DNA of 37,572 nucleotides from Candidatus Pacearchaeota archaeon (GTDB lineage: Archaea; Nanobdellota; Nanobdellia; Pacearchaeales; GW2011-AR1). Shown here piece after piece: positions 24,762 through 34,468 of this stretch. The stretch lies in the NCBI GenBank assembly GCA_023139205.1, contig JAGLOA010000007.1, positions 1 to 37,572 on the forward strand. The letters run 5' to 3'. Position 1 is the stretch's first letter. The number at the start of each line of letters is the position of its first letter. The translations under genes were made by a program, and so were the position numbers. Under the pieces are notes generated by a model. The model had not been told where the DNA came from. It made no database searches and saw only the letters and a program-made list of their open reading frames with translations.

Positions 24762-27700
24762 TGAAAAAAGAATTACTTTTTATTGTAATGTTTCAGATTT
24801 TTTTATTGGTAAATATAACTTCTGCTAATAGTTATATTCTTCATCAATCTGATTCTTTGATTGAAAACTCAAAAATAATTGAAGAAAAAAGCATGGTTGA
24901 GAAATTAATGAATTATGGAATAAATTTATTAATTGGTTTTTTATCAATAAAACAGATTGGAATTGTTTCTGCTGAAGAATTTTGGTGTTGTGAAGAAACA
25001 ACTGAAGGTGAAATTTGCCGCGATATTCCTGTAGGAGATGATTCCCTTTGCAAGGAAGGTGCAAATGTCTGGACAGATAGCTGTGAATCAGAATCAGCTA
25101 AGGATTGTAATCTTGGAACTTGTGTTGATGAAGATAAAGGAACATGTTCTGCAAGATCACCAAAATTAAAATGTACAACAGAGGGGGGGACGTGGCATGA
25201 TGACCTCCTTGAAGATGTTCAGGATTGTAATCGGGGGTGCTGCATATTGGAAGAAGGAACTAAGAAACATTTTAGAACAAGTAAACATTGCACAAATGAG
25301 GGAGGAATTTTTAAGCCTGAAGTTTCCCAGGAAGATTGTGTTATTTATTCTGAAGAAATGGGAGCTTGTGTTTTTAATGAAAATGATTGTAAATTTACAA
25401 CAGAACAAGATTGTGAAATTAATTTAAATGGAGATTTTTCTTTAAGACTTTTATGTTCTAATTTTGAATTAAATACAAATTGTGGTATGCCTTCTAAAGA
25501 CAATGTAGAAACAACCTGTTATAATAATAAAGTTTATTTTTTAGATACTTGCGGGGAGCTGGCAAATGTATATGATTCTGATAAATTAGATGAAGAGGAT
25601 CAAAATTATTGGGATATTGTTCAAGAACCAATTTGTAATGTTGAATTTGAAGAGGGGAAAGAGGATACTATAGAAGGATGCGGAGATTGTAATGGCATAA
25701 ATAGTATTTGTGTTTCTTCTTCTGAAGCAGGAATAAATCCAGACGATGGAGATTATGTTTGTAAAAGTTTAGATTGTATTGATAAAAATGATGATAATAA
25801 AGAAAGAAAAAATACAGAGGCTTGGTGTGTTTATGAAAGTTATGTTGGAGATAGTAGGGATGTTGTTGGAAGCGAGTATAGGGTAAGATATTGTGACAAA
25901 GGGGAAATAAAAACTAAATTATGTGAAAACTATAGGGGGCAAATTTGTGCGGAAAAGAGCATTATGAATGAGGGGGAGTTATTTTCTATGGCCGAATGCA
26001 GACCTAATGAAGGTTGGAAATGTTATCAGATTGGGCTTGAGAATTATGAATATGATGAAAATGGAATAATAGTTGATGAAGATAAAACAGAAGAAAAAAA
26101 TAATGAAACATGCGGGTCAATATCTGATTGCAGGCTTCACTCAGTGGATCTTTATTCTGCTCCTACCTTGGAGAGCACTAAAAATCTTTTTAAGTTTGAT
26201 GTTTGTGTTCCAAAATATCCTCCGGGATTAGAGTTTTGGGATTCAGCAAGTAATGCTAAGGATGTGTGTAACAGTGCATCTATAACCTGCACAACAATTT
26301 GGAAACAAAAAATTAAGGGAGGGGCATGGTTTTGTAAAGGGAATTGTGGATGTTTAAGTAAAAGCTTTGCAAATCAGATGAATAGTTTATGCACTTCTTT
26401 TGGAGATTGCGGAGGTTATGTGAATGTTGAAGGAGAATATACTAAAAATTTTAAAACTTTTGATAAAGATGAAATTAATTGGCTCGAAGAAGGAGATGCT
26501 CTTGATTCATCAGAACATGTAGAAATGGGCTCTGATGCAAATGGAGACATAAGTTCAAGTGCTACATATAAAAAATATTCTGAACAAATTGGGCAAGGAT
26601 ATCCTCCTGAATTTTTTGGTTCTGCAGAAGGTTTTTTTGAGGGAAGTTCTTTAGAGGATATTGAAGGACCAGAGGGAGATTTTTTAGACATATCTCGAAT
26701 AGGAGCTCAGACTTTTGGAGCGAGTCTAGGATTACTATTTGACCCCATCCTATTAATAATCTCACTCATTTTCATTATACTTGAATCATTAACAGAAACA
26801 AAAGAAATAGTTATTGAATTTAAATGCCAGCCATGGCAGGCTCCTCCAGGAGGAAAAGATTGTAAAGAATGCAATGAAGATGAATTAAGACCCTGCACTG
26901 AATATAAATGCAGGTCACTTGGTTCAACCTGCAGAATCTTAGAAGAAGTTTATGAATCTGAAAATCCTGTTTGTATTAATACTCATCCTGATGACCATAG
27001 TGCTCCAGTAATTGATTTTGTTTCTATTGAAGGAGAGTATGAAGCTCATGAAATAAATAATGGGATTAAAATTAATGGTTCTACTGAGAATTGCATTCAA
27101 GAGTCCAGCAACATTAACTTTACTTTAGGAACAAAAGATGAAAATGGGGATGATGAATACGCAAGATGTGTTTATAATTGGGCTCCAGGAGTAGACCCTC
27201 CAACTATTGAAAATGATTATGCTTTAATTGGCGAGGAATTTAATGAAGGAAATTTTTATTCGACAACACATACTTTTGAAGGAAAACTTCCTAAATTCTC
27301 TAGCGACTATGTCTCTAATAAAGATGAAGGAGCTCTTGGAGAAAGAAAAGGAGAATTAGCAATGTATGTTAGATGTATGGATCAGCCAGGTAATTTTAAT
27401 CCTACAGAGTATGTTGTAAACTTTTGTATAAGGGAAGGACCTGACAAGGATCATGCAAATATTTTAGAATTTATTCCTAAGGATGAAAGTTTCCTGAAAT
27501 ATGATGTTAATGAAACTGATTTAATTATTTATTTAGATGAGCCTGCTAAGTGCAAGTTCTCTTATGATTTAGATAAATCTTATGATGAAATGACAGATTT
27601 TCTTTCTTGTGAAGAATATTATGTTCCAGGAAAATCAAGGTGGATGTGCTTAACAAAACTTGCTGATTTAACAAAATTAAAAAATGAAATTTATATTAAA

Positions 27701-28375
27701 TGCAAAGACCAGCCATGGATTTCTGAAGGAGATTATAAAGGACCCTGGGATGAAACAGATAGAAATGAAAATGCCCAGGGATTTTTATATACTTTATATG
27801 CAACTGAAAATCCTTTAGAAATTAATAAAGATTCAATTTCTCCTCAAGGAGAAAAAATTGGAAGCGGTGCAATGAAGATTAGTTTAGAAGCCACAACTTC
27901 TGGTGGAGCATATAATGGAGTTTCTATTTGTAAATATGAATTTTATATGGAATCCATTGAAAGAACAATTTCAGGATTTTTTTCTTCAATAGGTTCAACA
28001 CATCATAAACAATCTCTTATTCTTCCAGGCGGAGATTATGATATTTTAATAACATGCGAAGATAAAGTTGAAAATAATGCAACAGGAAATGCAGTATTTA
28101 ATTTAAAGATAGATTCTTCTCCTCCAAATATAATCAGAGTGTATAAAGATGGGGGAAGTCTTAAAATAATTACAGATGAAGATGCAAGATGTTATTATAA
28201 TACTGATGTTAAAAGATGTGATTTTAATTTAGAATATGGAACTTCAATGACAACTGCTTTTTCAACAAGCCATACAATTAGCTGGGATGCTGGCGTTACT
28301 TATTATATTAAGTGTAGAGATACTTTTGATGTTGAGAATGAAGGTTGTGCAAAAAAAATTATCACCAGCACTTAA
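24761..28375 (+). CDS. Module copy 1, giant Cys-rich secreted protein
   Basis: 1204 aa; signal peptide, many cysteines, start overlaps the stop of the preceding gene; paralogous to 29329-32994 and 34458-36236. Confidence 0.85.
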   Translation: MKKELLFIVMFQIFLLVNITSANSYILHQSDSLIENSKIIEEKSMVEKLMNYGINLLIGFLSIKQIGIVSAEEFWCCEETTEGEICRDIPVGDDSLCKEGANVWTDSCESESAKDCNLGTCVDEDKGTCSARSPKLKCTTEGGTWHDDLLEDVQDCNRGCCILEEGTKKHFRTSKHCTNEGGIFKPEVSQEDCVIYSEEMGACVFNENDCKFTTEQDCEINLNGDFSLRLLCSNFELNTNCGMPSKDNVETTCYNNKVYFLDTCGELANVYDSDKLDEEDQNYWDIVQEPICNVEFEEGKEDTIEGCGDCNGINSICVSSSEAGINPDDGDYVCKSLDCIDKNDDNKERKNTEAWCVYESYVGDSRDVVGSEYRVRYCDKGEIKTKLCENYRGQICAEKSIMNEGELFSMAECRPNEGWKCYQIGLENYEYDENGIIVDEDKTEEKNNETCGSISDCRLHSVDLYSAPTLESTKNLFKFDVCVPKYPPGLEFWDSASNAKDVCNSASITCTTIWKQKIKGGAWFCKGNCGCLSKSFANQMNSLCTSFGDCGGYVNVEGEYTKNFKTFDKDEINWLEEGDALDSSEHVEMGSDANGDISSSATYKKYSEQIGQGYPPEFFGSAEGFFEGSSLEDIEGPEGDFLDISRIGAQTFGASLGLLFDPILLIISLIFIILESLTETKEIVIEFKCQPWQAPPGGKDCKECNEDELRPCTEYKCRSLGSTCRILEEVYESENPVCINTHPDDHSAPVIDFVSIEGEYEAHEINNGIKINGSTENCIQESSNINFTLGTKDENGDDEYARCVYNWAPGVDPPTIENDYALIGEEFNEGNFYSTTHTFEGKLPKFSSDYVSNKDEGALGERKGELAMYVRCMDQPGNFNPTEYVVNFCIREGPDKDHANILEFIPKDESFLKYDVNETDLIIYLDEPAKCKFSYDLDKSYDEMTDFLSCEEYYVPGKSRWMCLTKLADLTKLKNEIYIKCKDQPWISEGDYKGPWDETDRNENAQGFLYTLYATENPLEINKDSISPQGEKIGSGAMKISLEATTSGGAYNGVSICKYEFYMESIERTISGFFSSIGSTHHKQSLILPGGDYDILITCEDKVENNATGNAVFNLKIDSSPPNIIRVYKDGGSLKIITDEDARCYYNTDVKRCDFNLEYGTSMTTAFSTSHTISWDAGVTYYIKCRDTFDVENEGCAKKIITST

Positions 28376-28525
28376 TTATCTTTTATAAATATTTTTTCTA
28401 TATCCGACTTTTAAGATTGTAATTATATTTTTGTTAATTTCAAAAAGAATTCTATAATCTTTTGATTCTTGAACCAAAATAGAAAAAATTATTTTCCCCT
28501 TTAATTTTTTAACAAAATTTATAAG
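28376..28525 (-). pseudogene. RelE/ParE-type toxin C-terminal remnant
   Basis: Reverse-strand frame LINFVKKLKGKIIFSILVQESKDYRILFEINKNIITILKVGYRKNIYKR*; DYRILFEI...ILKVGYRKNIYKR matches the RelE C-terminal pattern. Stop codon immediately upstream, no start. Confidence 0.7.
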
Positions 28526-28546
28526 TTAGAACATATTGGTTCTCCT

Positions 28547-29332
28547 ATGGAAAAAAGAGGGCAGGTTACGATTTTTATAATTGCAGGAATTTTAATTGTA
28601 AGTTCGATTGCTTTATTTTTTCTTTTTAGAAGCGGGGTGGTTCCAGGAATTGGAGGAAAAGCAGAACAAAATCCAAATGTTTTTTTAGAAGCCTGCATAG
28701 AAGATAAAATTAGGGAAGGTATTGAATTAATTTCTTTGCAGGGAGGTTATACAGAAAATCCGCTAAGTATTTATTTTAAATTTGAAGATGAAAATCTTCC
28801 TGTAAATATTTCTTATTTATGTTATAATCAACTTCCTTATGCTCTTTGTATGCCTCAAAAACCACTGCTAATTCAGCATTTAAAAAATGAATTAAAAAAT
28901 TATATTTCTGAGGATATTAAAAATTGTTTTGGTGAATTAACTGAGAATTTGGGAAAGCAGTATGTTGTTGAAGCTAATTATCAAGGATTTGAATTTGAGT
29001 TAATAGAAGGTAAGGTTATTGTGAAAATTGATGGAGAGATTGTTTTGACTAAGACAGAAGAAACTACAAAGCAAGAAGATTTTGAGATTATTATTTTGAG
29101 CAGGTTCTATGATTTAGCAAATATGGTTCAAAAAATAGTAAATAAGGAAGCAACAACAGGAGATTTTAGCCATTATAATCTGTTTCTTTATTCTGATTTT
29201 GATATAAATAAATATAAAACAGCAGACTCTTCAGTAATTTATTCTGTTAAACATCGGGAGAGTAATGAAGAATTTAGATTTGCTGTAAGAGGAGGAGTAA
29301 TGCCTCCAGGATTTGGTTTAAAATTCACATGA
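28547..29332 (+). CDS. Module copy 2, small protein: prepilin-like N-terminus
   Basis: MEKRGQVTIFIIAGILIVSSIALFFLF; close paralog of copy 1. Confidence 0.8.
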   Translation: MEKRGQVTIFIIAGILIVSSIALFFLFRSGVVPGIGGKAEQNPNVFLEACIEDKIREGIELISLQGGYTENPLSIYFKFEDENLPVNISYLCYNQLPYALCMPQKPLLIQHLKNELKNYISEDIKNCFGELTENLGKQYVVEANYQGFEFELIEGKVIVKIDGEIVLTKTEETTKQEDFEIIILSRFYDLANMVQKIVNKEATTGDFSHYNLFLYSDFDINKYKTADSSVIYSVKHRESNEEFRFAVRGGVMPPGFGLKFT

Positions 29333-32300
29333 AATCAAAAAATCTAATTTTATTTATTGCAATGTTTCAGATTTTTTTATTAATTAATCTGGCTACTTCT
29401 CATAGTTATTTTATTAGTCAGACAAACTCTTTAGACACTAGTTCAAAAATTGAAGAAAAAAGCATGGTTGAGAAATTAATGAATTCAGGGATAAATTTGT
29501 TAGTTGGTTTTTTATCAATAAAACAGATTGGAATTGTTTCTGCTGAAGAATTTTGGTGTTGTGAAGAAACAACTGAAGGTGAAATTTGCCGCGATATTCC
29601 TGTAGGAGATGATTCTTTTTGTAAGGGACAGGTTTGGCCGACAGATTGTAAATCAACTGAATTTTGCAAAATCGGAACTTGTATTGATAAAAAAGAAGGT
29701 GTATGTTCTGTAGGAACTTTGCAAGGGTGTATAAATGATTGGGATTCTCGTTCTATTGGCGAGGTTGATGAATGTAAATTAGGATGCTGTACCTTGAGAG
29801 AAGGAACTAATAAACAATTTATTGAAAAAATAAAATGTGACAATAAAGAAGGGAGTTTTGATTCTGGAATTTCTCAAAGAGATTGTGTTGTTTATACTGA
29901 AGAAATGGGGGCTTGTGTTTTAGAGAATGGAGATTGTAAATTCACAACAGAGCAAGATTGTGAAATTAATTTAAATGGAGATTCTTATCCAAGGTTTTTA
30001 TGTTCTAATCCCGTATTAGAAACAAATTGTGAAGCTTCAAAAGAAACAACTTGTTATAATAATAAAGTTTATTTTTTAGATACCTGCGGGAACTTAGCAA
30101 ATGTATATGATTCTGAAAAAGTTTATTCTGATTCAGCAAATGAGGATATTAAAAATTATTGGGATATTGTTCAAGAACCTGGTTGTTCAAGCGTAGTTAG
30201 TTCAGAAACTTGTGGGAATTGTAAAGATATGGAAAGTATTTGTTCTGAAGGAAATGCAGAAGAAGGAAGTTATATTTGCAAGAATTTAAATTGTATTGAT
30301 AAACATGATGATAATAAAGAAAGAAAAAATACAGAGGCTTGGTGTGTTTATGAAAGTTATGTTGGAGATAGCAGGGATGTTGTTGGAAGCGAGTATAGGG
30401 TAAGATATTGTGACAAAGGGGAAATAAAAACTGAATTATGCGAGAATTATCGGGGGCAAATTTGTGGAGGAAAGATTAATGGAAAAGGTGAAGATTCATT
30501 TTCTGTGGCAAGATGTATGTTTAATGAAGGTTGGAAATGTTATCAAGCAGAAATGGAATCTTATGAATATTATGAGGATGGGAAAATAATAAATGAAGAT
30601 AAAACAGAAGAAAAAAATAATGAAACATGTGAATCAATATCCAGCTGCAGACTTGAGCAAGTAGATCTTTACAATTATTATGATTTTTATGATCTTCAAT
30701 GGGACGGGGATAATAAACCAATTGATTTATTTAAGTTTGATATGTGTGTTCCTAAATATCCTCCAGGATTAGAGTTTTGGGATTCATCAAGTAATGCTAA
30801 AGATATGTGCGGGATTATGAATTCTGTAACATGCACTACACAATGGGTGTACTGGGGCGCATGGTATTGTAAATCAAATTGTGAATGTTTAACTCAAGAA
30901 TTTGCAGATGAAATGAATGATGTGTGTATTTCTTTAGGGGATTGCGGGGGTTATGTAAATGTTGAAGGAGAATATACTAAAAATTTTAAAACTTTTGATA
31001 TAAATAGTCTTGAGAAATATGTTAAGACTGGTGGAAAAGATAAATATGTGATGAACATAGAAGCTGGAGGAGCAGGGGGGGCAACATTAACCTTTGATGC
31101 TGATGGAGATATAAAAGATGAGGATAAATATAAAAAATATTCTGAACAAATTGGGCAAGGATATCCTCCTAAATTTCTTAGTTCTACTGAGCAGGGTTAT
31201 TGGGGAGGCGACCCTTTAGAAAATCTTGAATGGACTGAGGAAGATTTTCCAAATATAGCTTCAACTGTTCTTACTATTACATCAGCTGTAATTGGAGCAG
31301 TCGGAGGATTACTTATTTCATTAGGAGGTATTGCTAGTGTTGCTAGTGCGGTTCCTATTGTCGGGTGGATTGTTGCAGCTATAGCAGCAACTATAACCGT
31401 TATTCTTGCGATTTTCAGCGCATGTGGATTTGGAGAAACAAAAGAAATAGTTGTTGAATTTAAATGTCAGCCTTGGCAACCCCCTGTTGGAGGAAAGGAT
31501 TGTGAAAAATGCAATGAAAATCCTCTAAGACCTTGCACTGAATATAAATGCAGGTCACTTGGTTCAACCTGCAGAATCTTAGAAGAAGTTTATGAATCTG
31601 AAAATCCTGTTTGTATTAATGCACATCCTTATGAAAGTGTTCCTCCAGAAATTATTTTTGGGGAGATAAATAAAAGTTTTTATAGTGCTAATGAAAAATC
31701 TAAGGGAAATGGTGTTGACATTAGAACTTCCAAGGGAGGATGTATTCAAGAATTTACTCCTATTCAATTCACATTAGAAACAAAAGACGGAGATGAAGAA
31801 GATTATGCAAGATGTGTGTATAATTGGGAAAGTGGGTTTGAACCTCCAACTATTAAAAATGATTATGCTTTAATTGGCGAGGAATTTAATGAAGGAAATT
31901 TTTATTCGACAACACATACTTTTGAAACAAGGCTTCCATTTGTTTCAAGTCTTAATGAAATTAGCGGGAATCTTGGAGAAAGACAAGGAGAAGCAAATAT
32001 CTATGTAAGGTGTATGGATTATGCCGGCAACTTTAATCCCAAGGAATATGTTGTAAACTTTTGCATAAGAGAAGGACCTGATAATACTGCTGCAAGAATA
32101 CTCGGAGCTTTCCCTATGGACAGAAGTTTCCTGAAATATGGAGTTAATGAAACTAGTTTAATTATTTATTTAGATGAGCCTGCAGAATGCAGTTGGACAA
32201 CTGGCTCATATGATGAAATGACAAATTTTACTGATTGTGAAGATTATGTTGAAGGGCAGATAAAACCAAAATGGAGATGTTCAACAACACTTACGGATTT

Positions 32301-32994
32301 AACAAAATTAACAAATAATATTTATATTAAATGCAAGGACCAGCCATGGATTTCTGAAGGAGATTATAAAGGACCCTGGGATGAAACAGATAGAAATGAA
32401 AATGCCCAGGGATTTTTATATACTTTATATGCAACTGAAAATCCTTTAGAGATTGTTTCAATTTCTCCTCAAGGAGAAATCATAAGAGGGGGAGAAACAT
32501 CTGAAGGTTTAGACTTGGAAGTTAAAACTTCCGGGGGAATGAAAAATGGTGTTTCTATTTGTGAATATGAATTTATAGAACCTAAACTTGGATGGGACTT
32601 TTTCCTTGAAACAGGTTCAAAAAATCATAAGCAATTATTTAATCCGCCAACAGGAAATTATAATATTTCAGTAATATGCAAGGATGAAGTTGGAAATAAA
32701 GCAACAGCAAATTCTGTATTTAGTTTAATTGTTGATGATTCTGCTCCAATTATTGTCAGGGCTTACAAAGATGAAAGAAACCTTAAATTAATTACAGATG
32801 AAGATGCAACATGTTATTATGGTCTTGAGGAATGCAATTTTAATTTGGAGGATGGTGTTTTAATGACCCTTAATAAATTTTCAACAACACATATAGCTAA
32901 TTGGAATCCCGGGGTTATTTATTATATAAGATGCGCAGATATTTTTGGAAATGTAAATTCAGGCTGCACAAAAAAAATTATTACAAGTTCGTAA
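29329..32994 (+). CDS. Module copy 2, giant Cys-rich secreted protein
   Basis: 1221 aa; shares long identical blocks with copy 1 (EEFWCCEETTEGEICRDIPVGDDS; KCKDQPWISEGDYKGPWDETDRNENAQGFLYTLYATENPLEI). Confidence 0.85.
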   Translation: MKSKNLILFIAMFQIFLLINLATSHSYFISQTNSLDTSSKIEEKSMVEKLMNSGINLLVGFLSIKQIGIVSAEEFWCCEETTEGEICRDIPVGDDSFCKGQVWPTDCKSTEFCKIGTCIDKKEGVCSVGTLQGCINDWDSRSIGEVDECKLGCCTLREGTNKQFIEKIKCDNKEGSFDSGISQRDCVVYTEEMGACVLENGDCKFTTEQDCEINLNGDSYPRFLCSNPVLETNCEASKETTCYNNKVYFLDTCGNLANVYDSEKVYSDSANEDIKNYWDIVQEPGCSSVVSSETCGNCKDMESICSEGNAEEGSYICKNLNCIDKHDDNKERKNTEAWCVYESYVGDSRDVVGSEYRVRYCDKGEIKTELCENYRGQICGGKINGKGEDSFSVARCMFNEGWKCYQAEMESYEYYEDGKIINEDKTEEKNNETCESISSCRLEQVDLYNYYDFYDLQWDGDNKPIDLFKFDMCVPKYPPGLEFWDSSSNAKDMCGIMNSVTCTTQWVYWGAWYCKSNCECLTQEFADEMNDVCISLGDCGGYVNVEGEYTKNFKTFDINSLEKYVKTGGKDKYVMNIEAGGAGGATLTFDADGDIKDEDKYKKYSEQIGQGYPPKFLSSTEQGYWGGDPLENLEWTEEDFPNIASTVLTITSAVIGAVGGLLISLGGIASVASAVPIVGWIVAAIAATITVILAIFSACGFGETKEIVVEFKCQPWQPPVGGKDCEKCNENPLRPCTEYKCRSLGSTCRILEEVYESENPVCINAHPYESVPPEIIFGEINKSFYSANEKSKGNGVDIRTSKGGCIQEFTPIQFTLETKDGDEEDYARCVYNWESGFEPPTIKNDYALIGEEFNEGNFYSTTHTFETRLPFVSSLNEISGNLGERQGEANIYVRCMDYAGNFNPKEYVVNFCIREGPDNTAARILGAFPMDRSFLKYGVNETSLIIYLDEPAECSWTTGSYDEMTNFTDCEDYVEGQIKPKWRCSTTLTDLTKLTNNIYIKCKDQPWISEGDYKGPWDETDRNENAQGFLYTLYATENPLEIVSISPQGEIIRGGETSEGLDLEVKTSGGMKNGVSICEYEFIEPKLGWDFFLETGSKNHKQLFNPPTGNYNISVICKDEVGNKATANSVFSLIVDDSAPIIVRAYKDERNLKLITDEDATCYYGLEECNFNLEDGVLMTLNKFSTTHIANWNPGVIYYIRCADIFGNVNSGCTKKIITSS

Positions 32995-33034
32995 TTTAAA
33001 TTAAATTTATAAATAAGAATATCGTAGAGAAAAT

Positions 33035-33850
33035 ATGAAAAAAAGAGGCAAAAATCTGGAGAGATTTTTTAACTACAATTTTTTAAAAAAAAATCGTAAG
33101 GGACAGGTAACTATTTTTATAATAATCGCAGTAATTGTAGTTGTTTTAGGAGTTTTAATTTTTATGTTTTATCCGCAAATCAAAACAACATTAGGATTTG
33201 AACCTCAAAATCCTTATGCATTTATTCAATCCTGTATTGAAGGCGACATTGAAAATGCTGTCGGAGTTTTATCTGTTCAGGGAGGGAGAATTAATCCCCA
33301 GCATTATTTTTTATATGATAACCAAAAGTTAGAATATTTATGCTACACAAATACATATTACCAAACTTGTGTTGTACAGATACCTTTCTTAAAACAACAT
33401 ATTGAATTTGAAATTAAAAATGAAATTGAAGATAAAGTTAAAGAATGTTTTAGTTCATTAAAAGAAAATTATGAAAAAAGAGGATATGAAGTAAATTTAA
33501 AGAAAGGGGATTTTGGAATTGAACTAGCTCCTGAAAAAATTGTTTCTGAATTTAATTATAAATTAACTTTAACTAAAGAAGATTCTCAGACCTATGATGA
33601 ATTTGTTGTTGTGTTGGACAATAATCTTTATGAATTAGCAAGTATTGCAGAAAGTATAGTTGAATGGGAAGCAACTTATGGGGATTCAGAAACAACAACT
33701 TATATGAATTATTATCATGATTTAAAAGTTGAGAAGAAAAAGCAGACAGACGGAACAACAATTTATATTGTAACAAACAGGGATACAAGAAATAAATTTC
33801 AGTTTGCTTCAAGGAGTGTTGCCTGGCCTCCGGGATATGGAAATGCGTAA
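33035..33850 (+). CDS. Module copy 3, small protein: prepilin-like N-terminus
   Basis: NRKGQVTIFIIIAVIVVVLGVLIF; FIQSCIEGDIENAVGVLSVQGG; FQFASRSVAWPPGYG parallels FRFAVRGxVxPxGFG. Confidence 0.8.
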   Translation: MKKRGKNLERFFNYNFLKKNRKGQVTIFIIIAVIVVVLGVLIFMFYPQIKTTLGFEPQNPYAFIQSCIEGDIENAVGVLSVQGGRINPQHYFLYDNQKLEYLCYTNTYYQTCVVQIPFLKQHIEFEIKNEIEDKVKECFSSLKENYEKRGYEVNLKKGDFGIELAPEKIVSEFNYKLTLTKEDSQTYDEFVVVLDNNLYELASIAESIVEWEATYGDSETTTYMNYYHDLKVEKKKQTDGTTIYIVTNRDTRNKFQFASRSVAWPPGYGNA

Positions 33851-34127
33851 TAAAAAAATAAAAGAAATAGAGGAAAAAATAAAGCCACTTTTAAAAAAAG
33901 AAGGCATAAAAAAAGCAGGGATTTTTGGTAGTTATGCGAAAGGAGAGCAAAAGAAAAATAGTGATATTGACATCCTTGTTGAAATGAAAGGGAGTTTATT
34001 AGATGTCGTAGGTTTAGAAATTGAACTTAAAAAACTATTAAGAAAAAAAGTTGATTTATTGACCTATGGAGGAATTCATCCTTTATTAAAAGAAAGGATA
34101 TTAAAAGAGGAGGTAAGAATAATATGA
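33837..34127 (+). CDS. mntA: MNT-type minimal nucleotidyltransferase (antitoxin-like)
   Basis: GIFGSYAKGEQKKNSDIDILVEM; adjacent HEPN. The track ORF starts upstream at 33804. Confidence 0.85.
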   Translation: MEMRNKKIKEIEEKIKPLLKKEGIKKAGIFGSYAKGEQKKNSDIDILVEMKGSLLDVVGLEIELKKLLRKKVDLLTYGGIHPLLKERILKEEVRII

Positions 34128-34468
34128 AAGAAGAAAAAGTTTTTTTACAACATATTCTTGAAAGTATTGAAAATGTGGAAAAATTTTCAAGAGGTTTAAC
34201 AAAAAAAGGATTAATTAAGAGCAGATTAAAACAAAGTGCAATTATTAGAGAGATTGAAATTATTGGGGAAGCGACAAAGAATCTTTCAATAGGTTTTACA
34301 AATAAATTTCCTTATGTTGAATGGAACAAAATTGCAGGGATGCGGGACAAATTAATACACAATTATTTTGGAGTTGATTTAGATAAAATCTGGGGAGTTA
34401 TTAAAAAGGATTTGTCTTTATTAAAAAAAGAAATTAAAAATATTTTGAAAGATTTAAATGAAAAATAA
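34124..34468 (+). CDS. hepT: HEPN toxin (HepT/DUF86-like)
   Basis: WNKIAGMRDKLIHNYFGVDLDKIW (RX4HxY); overlaps the MNT gene. Confidence 0.88.
   Translation: MKEEKVFLQHILESIENVEKFSRGLTKKGLIKSRLKQSAIIREIEIIGEATKNLSIGFTNKFPYVEWNKIAGMRDKLIHNYFGVDLDKIWGVIKKDLSLLKKEIKNILKDLNEK

Noticed and set aside
29418-29843. 141-aa minus-strand ORF within the giant secreted gene (and similar ones at 24825, 25166, 26416)
   Set aside because: Antisense ORFs in AT-rich paralogous sequence; their mutual similarity only reflects the sense-strand duplication.
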